Part shown: piece by piece, positions 23,451 to 32,686 of the stretch
Numbering within the stretch: the stretch's first letter is position 1
Layout of the letters: every line of letters starts with the position of its first letter
Source of the DNA: Streptomyces flaveolus
GTDB lineage: Bacteria; Actinomycetota; Actinomycetes; Streptomycetales; Streptomycetaceae
Reading direction: 5' to 3'
Assembly: GCF_014648815.1 (NCBI RefSeq)
Contig: NZ_BMRV01000011.1
Location: 124,001 to 188,000 of the forward strand
DNA length: 64,000 nucleotides
Position numbers and translations under genes: made by a program
Notes under the pieces: model-generated
Told to the model about the DNA's origin: nothing
Seen by the model: only the letters and a program-made list of their open reading frames with translations
Database searches by the model: none

Positions 23451-24041
23451 ATGCCCAAGACGACGCCCCGCTGCCAGCACGAGCCGTGCCGCGGCCCGAT
23501 GCCGGTCACGGCACGCGCCGACGCCCGGTACTGCTCGGGCCGCTGCCGCACCGCGGCGTGCAGAGCGCGGAAGACGATCCCGACCGAGCTCACGAGCCGG
23601 CCACGATGGATCCGGCGCACCGCCCGTAAGGTGCCGCTCACCGTGCACGGCGACGTCGCGAGCAGCACCGACCCGGCGACCTGGTCGCGGCACGCGTACG
23701 CGGCGGCGAGCACGGCCGGTGTCGGCCTCGGGTTCGTCCTCGACGGCGACGGCGTCGTCTGCCTCGACCTCGACCACGCCCTCGACGACGGCGAGCTGCT
23801 GCCGTGGGCACAGGCCATCGTCGACGCGGCCGGGCCGACGTGGGTCGAGGTGTCGGCGTCCGGCACGGGCCTGCACATCTGGGGCCGCGGGTCGCTGCCG
23901 CACGGCCGGCGTATCCCGATCGGCTCGGGCTCGGTCGAGTTGTACGGCATCGGCCGGTACATCGCGGTCACGGGGCGGACGTTCGGCGGCACGCCGCGTC
24001 GGCTCGGGGACCTGCAGCACGTAATCGACGAGCTGCTGTAG
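23451..24041 (+). CDS. Stand-alone primase-polymerase (AEP) domain with N-terminal zinc finger
   Basis: A 196-residue protein. Cys 8, 13, 28, 32 and 37 (CQHEPC, YCSGRC) form a zinc-finger-like N-terminus. Residues 88-180 carry the archaeo-eukaryotic primase-polymerase motifs: DLD at 106-108 in GVVCLDLDHA, SGTGLH with H142, and E163 in VELYGIGRYIAVTG. Usual phage prim-pols continue into a helicase; here the domain stands alone beside packaging genes. Likely makes primers or fills gaps during replication. Confidence 0.75.
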   Translation: MPKTTPRCQHEPCRGPMPVTARADARYCSGRCRTAACRARKTIPTELTSRPRWIRRTARKVPLTVHGDVASSTDPATWSRHAYAAASTAGVGLGFVLDGDGVVCLDLDHALDDGELLPWAQAIVDAAGPTWVEVSASGTGLHIWGRGSLPHGRRIPIGSGSVELYGIGRYIAVTGRTFGGTPRRLGDLQHVIDELL

Positions 24042-24091
24042 CGCCCGGCACGGGTCGCGCGGCGGCGCACCCGACACGGGAGGTACAGCAC

Positions 24092-24814
24092 ATGACACGC
24101 CTGCAGATCCTTGAACTGCCCGAGGGGGCCGACGACTCGCGGCCGCCGTTCGTGCTCGTCGTCGACGAGACGCTGCCGCAGCGTGTTGTGATCGGCATGG
24201 ATCACGGAGCGGTGCCGGACTACTGGCAGCGGGTCGCCGCCGAGATCGGGGCGCGCGGTGTGATCGTGACCCCCGAGACGGTCGAGATCCCCGCGAACGA
24301 CGTCGCGGACTACCGGGCCGAGTCGTTCGTGCCGGACCCGGCCGAGGCGTTGCGTCGGCTGGCCACCCTCGACGACGAGAGTGAGCAGCGGGCGCGGCAC
24401 CTTGAGAACAAGCTGAAGGAGTTCGCCGAGGCGCACTATCGAGAGAACCTCGACCGCATGGACGCGGTCACCGATGCGCTCGGGTTCGACCGGCTGCGGG
24501 ATTGGGACGAGATCGTGTCGGCGATCAGGAGGCAGCGGCAGATCGCCGCCGACGGCGAGCACGTATTCGGCGAGCCCGGATATCAGGACCCGCAGCGCTG
24601 CGCGCAGTGCGGGCTCGACCGCAACTCGTGGATCATGCAGCGGGACACGCGTACGTGTAGCACGGTGCGAGCGGACGCCGAGTCAGGGCACGAGTTCCGA
24701 CCCATCGGCGCGCGTGATGAGCTCGCCTGTCTCCGGTGCGGCATGCCCCGGATCGAGTGGGCGGTACGTCGCGACACCCCGCAGTGTGACGTCGTTCGGC
24801 AGGGGGGCGAGTGA
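24092..24814 (+). CDS. Phage protein with two tandem Cys-containing repeats (240 aa)
   Basis: ATG at 24092 after GGGAGGT. N-terminal alpha/beta part, a coiled-coil-like centre (SEQRARHLENKLKEFAEAHY), then two copies of a CxxCGxxRxxWxxxRDTxxC module: CAQCGLDRNSWIMQRDTRTC from residue 170 and CLRCGMPRIEWAVRRDTPQC from residue 213. The spacing of three Cys with conserved Arg and Trp suggests paired metal sites. No known family recognised. Directly precedes the terminase genes. Confidence 0.6.
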   Translation: MTRLQILELPEGADDSRPPFVLVVDETLPQRVVIGMDHGAVPDYWQRVAAEIGARGVIVTPETVEIPANDVADYRAESFVPDPAEALRRLATLDDESEQRARHLENKLKEFAEAHYRENLDRMDAVTDALGFDRLRDWDEIVSAIRRQRQIAADGEHVFGEPGYQDPQRCAQCGLDRNSWIMQRDTRTCSTVRADAESGHEFRPIGARDELACLRCGMPRIEWAVRRDTPQCDVVRQGGE

Positions 24815-25308
24815 TGGCAGGCATGGGACCGGCGCCGAAGCCCGAGGGGCGGAAGGCACGGCGGAACAAGGACACCATCGCGCAGACCGTGCTCAGGTGG
24901 GAGCACGCCGAGGCGCCCGAGCTGCCCGAGTTCCGGATCGAGCGTGACGGCGACCTGGTCGAGTTCGTGTGGCCCGAGCGCACGCGCGAGTGGTGGCAGA
25001 TGTGGATCGACTCGCCGCAGGCCGAGCACTTCGGTTCGTCCGACTGGGAGTACCTACTCGACACGGCGCTGATCCACGCCCGCTACTGGATGGGGAACCT
25101 GTCGCTTGCCGGTGAGCTGCGGCTGCGCGTCTCCGAGTTCGGGTCGACGCCGGCGTCGCGGGCGCGGCTGCGGATGGTGTTCGCCGAGGCGGACGACGCC
25201 GACCAGGGGCGCGGCCGGTCGGGGGCGCCGTCGGCGCGGGAGGTGTACGGGAACCTGCGGCCGATCACCGGCGGAAAGAGTGAGCCGGGCACGAGCCGCG
25301 GCGCGTAG
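24811..25308 (+). CDS. terS: Terminase small subunit
   Basis: A 165-residue protein whose start (GTG 24811 or ATG 24814) overlaps the previous gene. MAGMGPAPKPEGRKARRNKD is the usual opening of actinophage small terminases, followed by helices ending at a Ser/Gly tail. It recognises phage DNA and loads the large subunit. Identified by its N-terminal pattern and its place 15 bp before the large terminase. Confidence 0.75.
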   Translation: MMAGMGPAPKPEGRKARRNKDTIAQTVLRWEHAEAPELPEFRIERDGDLVEFVWPERTREWWQMWIDSPQAEHFGSSDWEYLLDTALIHARYWMGNLSLAGELRLRVSEFGSTPASRARLRMVFAEADDADQGRGRSGAPSAREVYGNLRPITGGKSEPGTSRGA

Positions 25309-25323
25309 CGAGGGGGGTCGGCC

Positions 25324-27000
25324 ATGCCGTGGCGCGGCCCGGAGTACGAAGGCGAGCGCCCTACGCTCGGTTGGTACGTCCTCGACTGGATGATGCAGAA
25401 CCTCGCGCAGCCCGGCCGGGACGACGGCGAGCCGTTCGTGCCGACCCGTGAACAAGCCGAGTTCCTGCTGCGCTACTACGAGGTGCACCCGGTCACCGGC
25501 CGGCGGATCATCCGCCGCGGGCTGCTGTCGCGGCCGCGTGGCTGGGGGAAGAGTCCGTTCGTCGGGGCGATCGCGCTCGCCGAGGCGTGCGCCGACGTCG
25601 TCGCCGACGGATGGGACGCGTACGGCGAGCCGGTCGGCCGGCCGTGGCACTCGAAGCGGACGCCGCTCGTACGTATCGCCGCGGTGACCGAGCAGCAGAC
25701 CGACAACACATGGATTCCGTTGCTGGAGATGGCGCGGGGCGGGTCGCTCGCAGCCGACTACGGGCTCGACGTCCTCGACACCGTGATCTACCTGCCGCGT
25801 GGGGAGATCAGCCCGATCACGTCGTCGTCGACGAGCGTCAAGGGCGACCCTGCCTGTTTCGCGTCGCTCGACCAGACCGAGGAATGGCGGGAGTCGAACG
25901 GCGGCGTCCGGCTCGCGCAGGTGATGCGGGCGAACGCGACGAAACTCGGCGGCAGCCTGATCGAGACGCCGAACGCTTTCACGCCCGGCGAGGGATCGGT
26001 CGCCGAGCGGTCGGCCGCGGACTATCAGGCCATTATCGACGGCCGGTCGCGGGCAAAGGGCATCCTGGTCGACCACCGGGAGGCGCCGCCGGACACGGAC
26101 ATGAGCGACGAGCGGTCGCTCGTCGAGGGCCTGCGGTACGCGTACGGCGACAGCAGCGATCACCCCGACGGGTGCGTGCTGCACGATCCGCCGTGCGCGC
26201 CCGGGTGGTCGCCGATCGAGGGCATCACGGAAGCGTTCTACGACACGAGCAACGAAGTGCAGGACCTGCGGGCCGACTTCCTGAACCAGATCACCCACGC
26301 GTCGGACGCGTGGCTGACGCAGCCCGAGGTGCGGGCGTCATCCGACCTCGGCAAGGTAGTGCAGCCCGGCGAGCGCATCGTGATCGGGTTCGACGGGTCG
26401 CGGAAGCGCGCCCGTGGGGTGACGGACGCGACGGCGCTGATCGGCTGCCGACTGTCCGACGGGCACGTGTTCACGATCGGTGTGTGGGAGCAACCGAAGC
26501 GGCCCGAGGTCGGGCCGGACGGCAAGCTGATCGAGTGGCAGGTGCCCGTCGTCGAGGTGCTCGCCGCGGTGCACGAGGCTTTCGCGACGTACGACGTCGT
26601 CGGCATGTACGCCGACCCTGCCAAGTGGGAAAGCCACGTCGCGGATTGGGAGGCGGCATACGGGCCGCGGCTGCAGGTGCAGGCGACCCGGCAGCACCCG
26701 ATCGAGTGGTGGATGACGGGCGGTCGGTCGCTGCTGATCGTGCGGGCGCTGGAGAAGTTCCACACCGCACTGACCGAGGGCGAGTTGACGCACGACGGTT
26801 CGTCGGCGCTCGTCCGTCACCTGCTCAACGCGCGCCGGCGGAAGACCCGCAGCGGAATGCAGATCATGAAGGCGCACCCCGACTCACCAGACAAGATCGA
26901 CGCCGCGGTCGCCGCGGTGCTGGCGTGGCAGTGCCGGCTCGACGCCATCGCGAAGGGCATCGCGGCCGAAGAACCCGAGATGTACGGCGGCACGTTCTGA
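25324..27000 (+). CDS. terL: Terminase large subunit
   Basis: A 558-residue protein with ATPase Walker A PRGWGKSP at 71-78, a Walker B-like SLDQTEEW at 181-188, and a C-terminal RNase H-fold nuclease with D357 (VIGFDGSRK), D368 (TDATALIG) and a further Asp in MYADPAKWE. It drives DNA into the prohead and cuts concatemers. ATG at 25324; ordinary family length. Confidence 0.93.
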   Translation: MPWRGPEYEGERPTLGWYVLDWMMQNLAQPGRDDGEPFVPTREQAEFLLRYYEVHPVTGRRIIRRGLLSRPRGWGKSPFVGAIALAEACADVVADGWDAYGEPVGRPWHSKRTPLVRIAAVTEQQTDNTWIPLLEMARGGSLAADYGLDVLDTVIYLPRGEISPITSSSTSVKGDPACFASLDQTEEWRESNGGVRLAQVMRANATKLGGSLIETPNAFTPGEGSVAERSAADYQAIIDGRSRAKGILVDHREAPPDTDMSDERSLVEGLRYAYGDSSDHPDGCVLHDPPCAPGWSPIEGITEAFYDTSNEVQDLRADFLNQITHASDAWLTQPEVRASSDLGKVVQPGERIVIGFDGSRKRARGVTDATALIGCRLSDGHVFTIGVWEQPKRPEVGPDGKLIEWQVPVVEVLAAVHEAFATYDVVGMYADPAKWESHVADWEAAYGPRLQVQATRQHPIEWWMTGGRSLLIVRALEKFHTALTEGELTHDGSSALVRHLLNARRRKTRSGMQIMKAHPDSPDKIDAAVAAVLAWQCRLDAIAKGIAAEEPEMYGGTF

Positions 27001-27015
27001 CAGGAAGGGGGCGAC

Positions 27016-28449
27016 ATGCTCGACGAGACGCCCGAGCTCGACAATCCCGACTACATGCTGCTGCGTCTCGGGCGTCGGCTGCGGAAGCGGCAGGGCGTGC
27101 TCGACGAGTGGTGGCGGTACTACCGGGGCCGGCCGCCGCTGCCGATGCTGCCGAAGAACGCCGAGGCGGCGTTCCTGGAGTTCCAGCGGAAGGCGCGCAC
27201 GAACTTCTGCGGGGTGATCGCAAACAGCACCGTGCACCGGCTGCGCGCCCTCGGCGTGACCGGCCGGGACGGCGAGCCGGACGCGAACGCGTCGCGGTGG
27301 TGGCAGCTCAACCGGCTCGACTCGCGGCAGAAACTCGTATGGCGCGTCGCCATGGCGCAGAGCGTCGGGTACATGCTCGTCGGCGAGCATCCGACCCGCA
27401 CCGAGGACAACGGCCGCCCGTCGCCGCTGATCACCGCCGAGCACCCGCGGGAGGCGATCGTCGAGCGGGATCCGGCGACAGGTGAGCCGTATGTCGGTGT
27501 CCGGGCGATTCACGACGACGTCGACGGCTACGGCTACGCGTGGGTGCTGTACGACGACACCCGGTACGCCTACCGGACGCGCGAGCGGTGCACGCCGAAC
27601 CGGCTGCCCTGGGGCCCCGACTCATGGGAACCGCTCGACGACGGCGTCGAGCACGACCTCGGCGGCGTGCCCCTGATCGAGTTCGCGCGGATGCCCGACC
27701 TCGGCGAGGACCCCGAACCCGAGTTCGCCGCCGTGATGGACGTGCAAGACCGTGTCAATGCGGGCGTGCTGAACCGCATGAGCGCGAGCCGCTACTCGGG
27801 GTTCCGGCAGAAGACGGTCACGGGACACAAGTTCGCGAAGCGCACCGACCCGTCGACCGGGCTCACGGTCGTGGATCAGCCGTTCGTACCAGGCCCGAAC
27901 AGCGTGTGGGCGTCCGAGGGTGAGAACACGAAGTTCGGGCAACTCGACGCCACCGACCTGAGTGGCTTCCTGAAGGAGCACGCGAGCGACGTCCGCGACA
28001 TGCTGATCATCAGCCAGACCCCCGCGTACTACTACGCCGGCGACCTGGTCAACATCTCGGCGGACACGGTCGCCGCGCTCGACCTGCTGCACGTCGCGAA
28101 GTGCCGCGAGCACATCTCGAGTTTCGGCGAGGGCCTCGAAGACGTGATGACGCTCGCGGCGGCGCAGGCCGGTGTCGCCGAGGACTACACCGAGGCAACA
28201 GTGCGATGGGCTGCCCCGGAGTACCTGAGCCCGGCTGTCATGGCCGACGCGGCGGTGAAGAAGAGGAGCATCGGATACCCGCTCGACATCATCGCCGAGG
28301 ACCTCGGAGAGACCCCGGAGCGGGTGCGCCGGATCAACGCGAGCGCCGCGGCGGCCGCGCTGCTCGGCGCCTCGCTGCTGCCGGCGAACCCGGCGCCGAC
28401 CGCGGGCAACACTCTGCCCGACGACGGAGGGGCGGCCGGTGGCGAATGA
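27016..28449 (+). CDS. Portal protein
   Basis: A 477-residue protein in the invariant place after large terminase. It has the SPP1-type portal style: LRKRQGVLDEWWRYYRGRPP at the start, KARTNFCGVIANSTVHRL, and a central ADTVAALDLLHVAKCREHIS helix region. It forms the dodecameric ring at the capsid vertex. The C-terminus is Ala-rich and overlaps the next gene by 11 bp. Confidence 0.88.
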   Translation: MLDETPELDNPDYMLLRLGRRLRKRQGVLDEWWRYYRGRPPLPMLPKNAEAAFLEFQRKARTNFCGVIANSTVHRLRALGVTGRDGEPDANASRWWQLNRLDSRQKLVWRVAMAQSVGYMLVGEHPTRTEDNGRPSPLITAEHPREAIVERDPATGEPYVGVRAIHDDVDGYGYAWVLYDDTRYAYRTRERCTPNRLPWGPDSWEPLDDGVEHDLGGVPLIEFARMPDLGEDPEPEFAAVMDVQDRVNAGVLNRMSASRYSGFRQKTVTGHKFAKRTDPSTGLTVVDQPFVPGPNSVWASEGENTKFGQLDATDLSGFLKEHASDVRDMLIISQTPAYYYAGDLVNISADTVAALDLLHVAKCREHISSFGEGLEDVMTLAAAQAGVAEDYTEATVRWAAPEYLSPAVMADAAVKKRSIGYPLDIIAEDLGETPERVRRINASAAAAALLGASLLPANPAPTAGNTLPDDGGAAGGE

Positions 28450-29245
28450 GGCGCTGCAGGCGGCGCTGAACGAGCGGTACGACAGCATGTCGCAGTCGCT
28501 GCGCGACAGGTTGATCACGTTCGTCCTGGACGCGTTCGACAGCCTCGGCTCGTACCGCGACGCGGACGCCGCGGTGTTTATCGAGCGGGTACTGCCGGTC
28601 GTGCTCGCCGCGCAGCAGACCATGGGGCAGATCACCGACGCGTATCTCGCGGCGATGGTCGCCGACATGCTCGGCGGCGCTGCGGCCCCGGTGGGCGTGC
28701 AACTCGACGAAGCGCTGCGCGGCGTCGACCCGGCCGAGGTGTACCACCGGCCGTTCGTCACCATGTACAGCGCACTCGCCGCCGGCCACGACTACGCGGC
28801 GTCGCTCGGCGAGGCACGCACGCGGCTGCTGTCGATCACGGAGACCGACCTGCAGCTCGCCCGTACGCATGCCGCGCGGCAGTCGATGACGCGCAGCGGC
28901 GCGAAGTTCTTCCGGCGCCGGCTCACCGGTTCGAAGAACTGCGCGCTGTGCGTGATCGCCAGTACGCAGCGGTATCGGGTCGAGAACCTGATGCCGATTC
29001 ATCCGGGCTGCCATTGCAAGCCCGAGCCGCTGCCCGGCAACCGGGATCCGGGGCAGATCATCGACGAGGACCTGCTGAAGGAGGCGCACGACGCCGTCGC
29101 GAAGGGCATCGGCACGTCGGACGCCGGCGGCCGGGCCCCCGACTACCGCGAGGTCATCGTGACGCGGCAGCACGGCGAGTACGGGCCGCTGCTCGCCGTG
29201 GCCCGCCATGAGTTCACCGGGCCGGACGACATACCGAGCCCGTGA
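28439..29245 (+). CDS. MuF-like minor capsid (head morphogenesis) protein
   Basis: GTG start inside the end of the portal gene. Long N-terminal helices, then FFRRRLTGSKNCALCVIAST and IHPGCHCKPEPL near residues 160-200: the Cys pair and HPxCHC pattern of Mu gpF-like proteins. Usually a few copies are packed at the portal and some are injected with DNA. Confidence 0.78.
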   Translation: MANEALQAALNERYDSMSQSLRDRLITFVLDAFDSLGSYRDADAAVFIERVLPVVLAAQQTMGQITDAYLAAMVADMLGGAAAPVGVQLDEALRGVDPAEVYHRPFVTMYSALAAGHDYAASLGEARTRLLSITETDLQLARTHAARQSMTRSGAKFFRRRLTGSKNCALCVIASTQRYRVENLMPIHPGCHCKPEPLPGNRDPGQIIDEDLLKEAHDAVAKGIGTSDAGGRAPDYREVIVTRQHGEYGPLLAVARHEFTGPDDIPSP

Positions 29246-29301
29246 CCCTGCGCCGCCACGGCGCACCACTGCTCACCCACCCCGACACGGGAGACACCAC
29301 C

Positions 29302-30054
29302 ATGCGCATGAGCACTCTGCCCCGTCATGCCCGTACCGGGCTGCTCGCCGTCGGCTGGCGTAAGCCGCGCCGCGGCGAGGACGGCCCGCAGCCGGTTTGG
29401 CCGATCCTCGGCGGCGCCCCGGGCGACGACGACGGAGACGGCGACGACGGCGACCAGGACGACACCGACGACGAGTCCGACACGGACGACGACGCCGACA
29501 AGGGCGACGACGGCGACGACAAGGTCGACCACAAGTCCGAGGCGGAGAAGCACAAGGCACTGTCCCGTAAGTGGGAGCAGCGCGCGAAGGCGAACGCGGC
29601 CGCCGCGAAGGAACTCGCGAAGCTCAAGCGCGAGGGAATGAGCGACCTTGAGAAGAAGGTCGACGAGGCGGTGTCGGCGGCCCGCGCCGAGGAGCGTGTG
29701 AAGGCCGGCGAGCGGGTCGCCCGCTCGGCATTCCTCGCCGCGGCCAAGGGCCGGCTCGACAGCCCGCGGGACGTCGCCGAAGAGCTGAACCTGCGTAAGT
29801 ACGTCGACCCCGAGACGGGCGACGTCGACGACGACGCGATCGCCGAGCTCGTCGACAAGATCGCCCCGAAGCAGTCCGACACGGACGACGACGACCAGGA
29901 CGAGCGCGACACGCGCCGCCGGCGTCGGCAGGGACGCGGCTACCAGGGCGCACGCAACGGCAGCGGCCGCAGCAAAGACAGCAAGCGAGGCACGGTCAAC
30001 GGCGACGAGCTGTTCGAGGAACTGCTCGGCCGCAAGCCTGCCCGCTCTACATGA
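29302..30054 (+). CDS. Capsid scaffolding protein
   Basis: ATG at 29302 after GGGAG; an upstream GTG at 29242 overlaps the previous stop and is the alternative start. Very acidic N-terminal third (DDDGDGDDGDQDDTDDESD), a coiled-coil (EKHKALSRKWEQRAKANAAA; KLKREGMSDLEKKVDEAV), and a basic C-terminus, the standard make-up of phage scaffolds that nucleate the prohead and then leave. Its place just before decoration and major capsid genes fits. Confidence 0.85.
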   Translation: MRMSTLPRHARTGLLAVGWRKPRRGEDGPQPVWPILGGAPGDDDGDGDDGDQDDTDDESDTDDDADKGDDGDDKVDHKSEAEKHKALSRKWEQRAKANAAAAKELAKLKREGMSDLEKKVDEAVSAARAEERVKAGERVARSAFLAAAKGRLDSPRDVAEELNLRKYVDPETGDVDDDAIAELVDKIAPKQSDTDDDDQDERDTRRRRRQGRGYQGARNGSGRSKDSKRGTVNGDELFEELLGRKPARST

Positions 30055-30068
30055 CCTAGGGAGAAACC

Positions 30069-30458
30069 ATGGACCTGAGTCTGACGACTCAGACGTTCGG
30101 GGTGGACGATCAGTCGTGGCTCGGCAGCGAGCACGGCACGCAGGCAACCGAGCCCGTCACCCTCGACACGTCGACGTTCACCGCCGGCACGCACTACCCG
30201 AACGGCTACTTCCGCAGCGGGATCCCGCTCGGGCAGATCACCGCCGGCGGCAAGTTCGGCCCGTACGACGGCGCCGCGACCGACGGCCGCGAAACGCTCG
30301 TCGGGTTCCTGTACGCCGCGGTCCAGGCGCCCGCGTCGAACACGGTCGACGTCGCCGGCGCCATGCTCGTGCACGGCAAGGTCCGTGCGTCGCGGCTGCC
30401 CGTTCCCGTCGACGCCGCCGGCCGCGCCGACGTCGCCGGCTCGATCCGGTTCATCTGA
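30069..30458 (+). CDS. Head decoration protein
   Basis: A 129-residue protein between scaffold and major capsid genes. The pattern FTAGTHYPNGYFRSGIPLGQ, KFGPYDGAATDGRETLVGFL and VHGKVRASRLP matches the lambda gpD/head-stabilising family, trimeric plugs on the capsid surface. Own ribosome binding site (AGGGAGAAACC). Confidence 0.85.
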   Translation: MDLSLTTQTFGVDDQSWLGSEHGTQATEPVTLDTSTFTAGTHYPNGYFRSGIPLGQITAGGKFGPYDGAATDGRETLVGFLYAAVQAPASNTVDVAGAMLVHGKVRASRLPVPVDAAGRADVAGSIRFI

Positions 30459-30473
30459 AAGGGGGCGGTCTAG

Positions 30474-31529
30474 ATGGCATGGGTGCTGGACACCGACTAC
30501 ATCGAGCCCGAGGAACTGACCGCGGTCATCCGGGCGTCGCTCGCCGAGCAGCAGGTGAACCGCTTCACGCTGGCCCGGTGGCTGCCGAACGTGGCTGTCG
30601 ACGACATCACGTTCAAGTTCAGCAAGGGCGGCACGGGCGGGCTCGCCGAGGCGAGCGTCTACCGGTCCTGGGACACCGAGTCGCGCATCGGCCGCCGCGA
30701 GGGCGTCGCGCAGGTCATGGGCGAGCTGCCCCCGATCAGCGAGAAGATCCCGCTGAACGAGTACGACTCGCTGCGGATCCGGTCGCTCGACAACGCGAAC
30801 CCGATGCGCCGGGCGATCGCCCGCGACGCGTACCGGCTCGCGACGAACATCGCGGCGAGGTTCGAGCTCGGCAAGGGCGAGGCACTCGCGAACGCGCAGT
30901 TCACGATCAACGAGAACAACGTGCAGCTCGCCCCGGTGCAGTTCGGCCGGAAGCCCGAGCACAGCGTGACCGCCGCGGTGCTGTGGTCGGATCACGCGAA
31001 CGCGCGTCCGCTCGACGACCTCGAAGCGTGGGTGCAGGTGTACGTCGACACGAACGGCGCCCCGCCCGACCGGGCGCTGATGCCCCGTACCGTGCTCGCG
31101 CACATGCGGCAGTGCGACCAGGTCGTACGGCAGGTGTACCCGCTCGCCCCGGCCGGGTCGGCGCCGATGGTTTCCGTCGAGCAGCTCAACACGGTTCTGT
31201 CGGGCCTCGACCTGCCGGCCGTCGAACTCAACGACGCGCGGGTGTCTGTCGACGGCACCGCAACGCGGGTCATGCCGGCCGACGCGCTCGTGTTCGTTCC
31301 CGCCCCGGGCGCGACGGACGCGGCCCAGCCGACCGACCTCGGCGGGTTCCTGCTCGGCACGACCGCCGAGTCGCTCGAACCGGAGTACAGCGCGGTCGCC
31401 GAGCGGGCCGGCGTCGTCGCCGCCACGTGGAAGACGAAGGACCCGGTGAGGCTGTGGACGCACGCGGCCGCGGTCGGCATGCCGGTCGTGCGCGAGCCGA
31501 ACCTGACGCTGAAGGCGGTGGTGATCTGA
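30474..31529 (+). CDS. Major capsid protein
   Basis: A 351-residue protein of the capsid E-like/HK97-fold group: LPNVAVDDITFKFSKGG, YRSWDTESRIGRREGVAQ, LPPISEKIPLNEYDSLRIR, and a C-terminal EPNLTLKAVVI. ATG at 30474 after AAAGGGGG, the strongest Shine-Dalgarno in the head cluster, consistent with high expression. It builds the icosahedral shell. Confidence 0.92.
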   Translation: MAWVLDTDYIEPEELTAVIRASLAEQQVNRFTLARWLPNVAVDDITFKFSKGGTGGLAEASVYRSWDTESRIGRREGVAQVMGELPPISEKIPLNEYDSLRIRSLDNANPMRRAIARDAYRLATNIAARFELGKGEALANAQFTINENNVQLAPVQFGRKPEHSVTAAVLWSDHANARPLDDLEAWVQVYVDTNGAPPDRALMPRTVLAHMRQCDQVVRQVYPLAPAGSAPMVSVEQLNTVLSGLDLPAVELNDARVSVDGTATRVMPADALVFVPAPGATDAAQPTDLGGFLLGTTAESLEPEYSAVAERAGVVAATWKTKDPVRLWTHAAAVGMPVVREPNLTLKAVVI

Positions 31530-31873
31530 TGGCACGCCGGCTGAACTCGTACGTGCACGTCGACGGCGTCGCCTACGGGCCCGACGACGACGTGCCCGCC
31601 GACGTCGCGAAGCGGATCGGTGACCACGCGTGGGAGTCGGACGACGACCAGGACGGCGACGAGCCGGCCGCCGTCGGGTTCGACGACCCGGGCACGCGTG
31701 AGAACACGACGGGCCCGACCGTCGAGGCGCCGCCCCGCTCGGGCCGCGGCAGCAGCGTCGACGCATGGCGGCAGTTCGCCGAGCAGTGCGACCTCGACGT
31801 GCCGGCCGACGCGACCCGCGAGGACATCATCGCGGCCGCCGAGGACGCCGGCATGATCGAGCGGGAGGCGTAG
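31529..31873 (+). CDS. Small head protein with a C-terminal HeH/LEM-like helix pair (114 aa)
   Basis: ATG overlaps the capsid stop by one base. N-terminal SYVHVDGVAYGPDDDVPADV module, acidic linker, and a C-terminal helix-extension-helix (WRQFAEQCDLDVPADATRED) as in many actinophage head-tail region proteins. Probably structural. Confidence 0.6.
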   Translation: MARRLNSYVHVDGVAYGPDDDVPADVAKRIGDHAWESDDDQDGDEPAAVGFDDPGTRENTTGPTVEAPPRSGRGSSVDAWRQFAEQCDLDVPADATREDIIAAAEDAGMIEREA

Positions 31874-31877
31874 GGCA

Positions 31878-32327
31878 GTGGCGGCAGCGTACGCAACGGT
31901 CGCAGACTACGAAGCGCGCGCCGCCGTCACCCTCGCCGAGGGCAGCCCGCGGCGCGCGCAGGTCGAGGCGTACCTCGACGACGCGTCGGCGCTGATGCGG
32001 CGGCATATCCCGCCGGGGTACGAGCCGGACGCGGCGACGCTGAAGGCGATCGCCGTGTCGGTGGTGCGCCGGGTGATGGCCAACCCGGGCGGCTACCGGC
32101 AGCGGACGATCGGCCAGTACTCCGAGTCGCTCGGCGAGGACGGCGGGCTGTACCTGACCGACGACGAGAAGGCGCAGCTGCAGCCCGAGGACACGACCGA
32201 CCCGGGCGCCGACGCCGCCTACTCGATCGGGCTGCGCGACGACGGGCTGCCCGGCTGGCGGGACGATCCGTTCCCGAGCACGCCGTACGATTCGGCGCCC
32301 GGGTTTTGGGCCGGTGGTGTGTGGTGA
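31878..32327 (+). CDS. Head-tail adaptor (gp6/gp19-like)
   Basis: GTG at 31878. ATVADYEARAAVTLAEGSPR and VEAYLDDASALMRRHIPPGY, followed by a YRQRTIGQYSESLGEDGGLY loop, are typical of the first connector protein that docks on the portal in siphophages. 149 residues is usual. Confidence 0.8.
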   Translation: MAAAYATVADYEARAAVTLAEGSPRRAQVEAYLDDASALMRRHIPPGYEPDAATLKAIAVSVVRRVMANPGGYRQRTIGQYSESLGEDGGLYLTDDEKAQLQPEDTTDPGADAAYSIGLRDDGLPGWRDDPFPSTPYDSAPGFWAGGVW

Positions 32328-32683
32328 TCGACGAGTCGGTGCTGCCGCACCTGGTCGAGGTCGAGCACCCCGCCACCCGCACGGACCGCTACGGCAACGA
32401 GGTGGCCGACTGGACGCCGGGGCAGACCGTGCGCACCGCGGTGTGGGCGTGGGTGCAGCAGAACATGAGCAGCGAGGACAACGACCAGCGGGCCGCGCAG
32501 CTCGGCGAGTGGACGCTGCTGTGTAACCCGATCGACGCCACCGGGCAGCCGCTCACGGTGTACGGCGCCGACCGCGTGCACTGGGGTGCGCTGCGCTTCG
32601 AGGTGAACGGCCCGCCGGGGCCGGCGTACACGCCGACCGAGCTGCACCACTACGAGATCAGGCTGAAGACTGTGGAGGGGTGA
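32324..32683 (+). CDS. Head-tail stopper/connector protein
   Basis: GTG at 32324 overlaps the previous stop; the frame is open 18 bases further up but that would overlap more. The 119-residue protein is beta-rich (LVEVEHPATRTDRYGNEVAD, TVRTAVWAWVQQNM, WTLLCNPIDATGQPLTVYG), the form of SPP1 gp16-like stoppers that close the filled capsid. Confidence 0.7.
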   Translation: MIDESVLPHLVEVEHPATRTDRYGNEVADWTPGQTVRTAVWAWVQQNMSSEDNDQRAAQLGEWTLLCNPIDATGQPLTVYGADRVHWGALRFEVNGPPGPAYTPTELHHYEIRLKTVEG

Positions 32684-32686
32684 CGC

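Noticed and set aside
28439..28449. 11-bp portal/MuF overlap as a sign of a frameshift fusion
   Set aside because: A GTG start with its own frame and the MuF motifs make two normal overlapping genes more likely.
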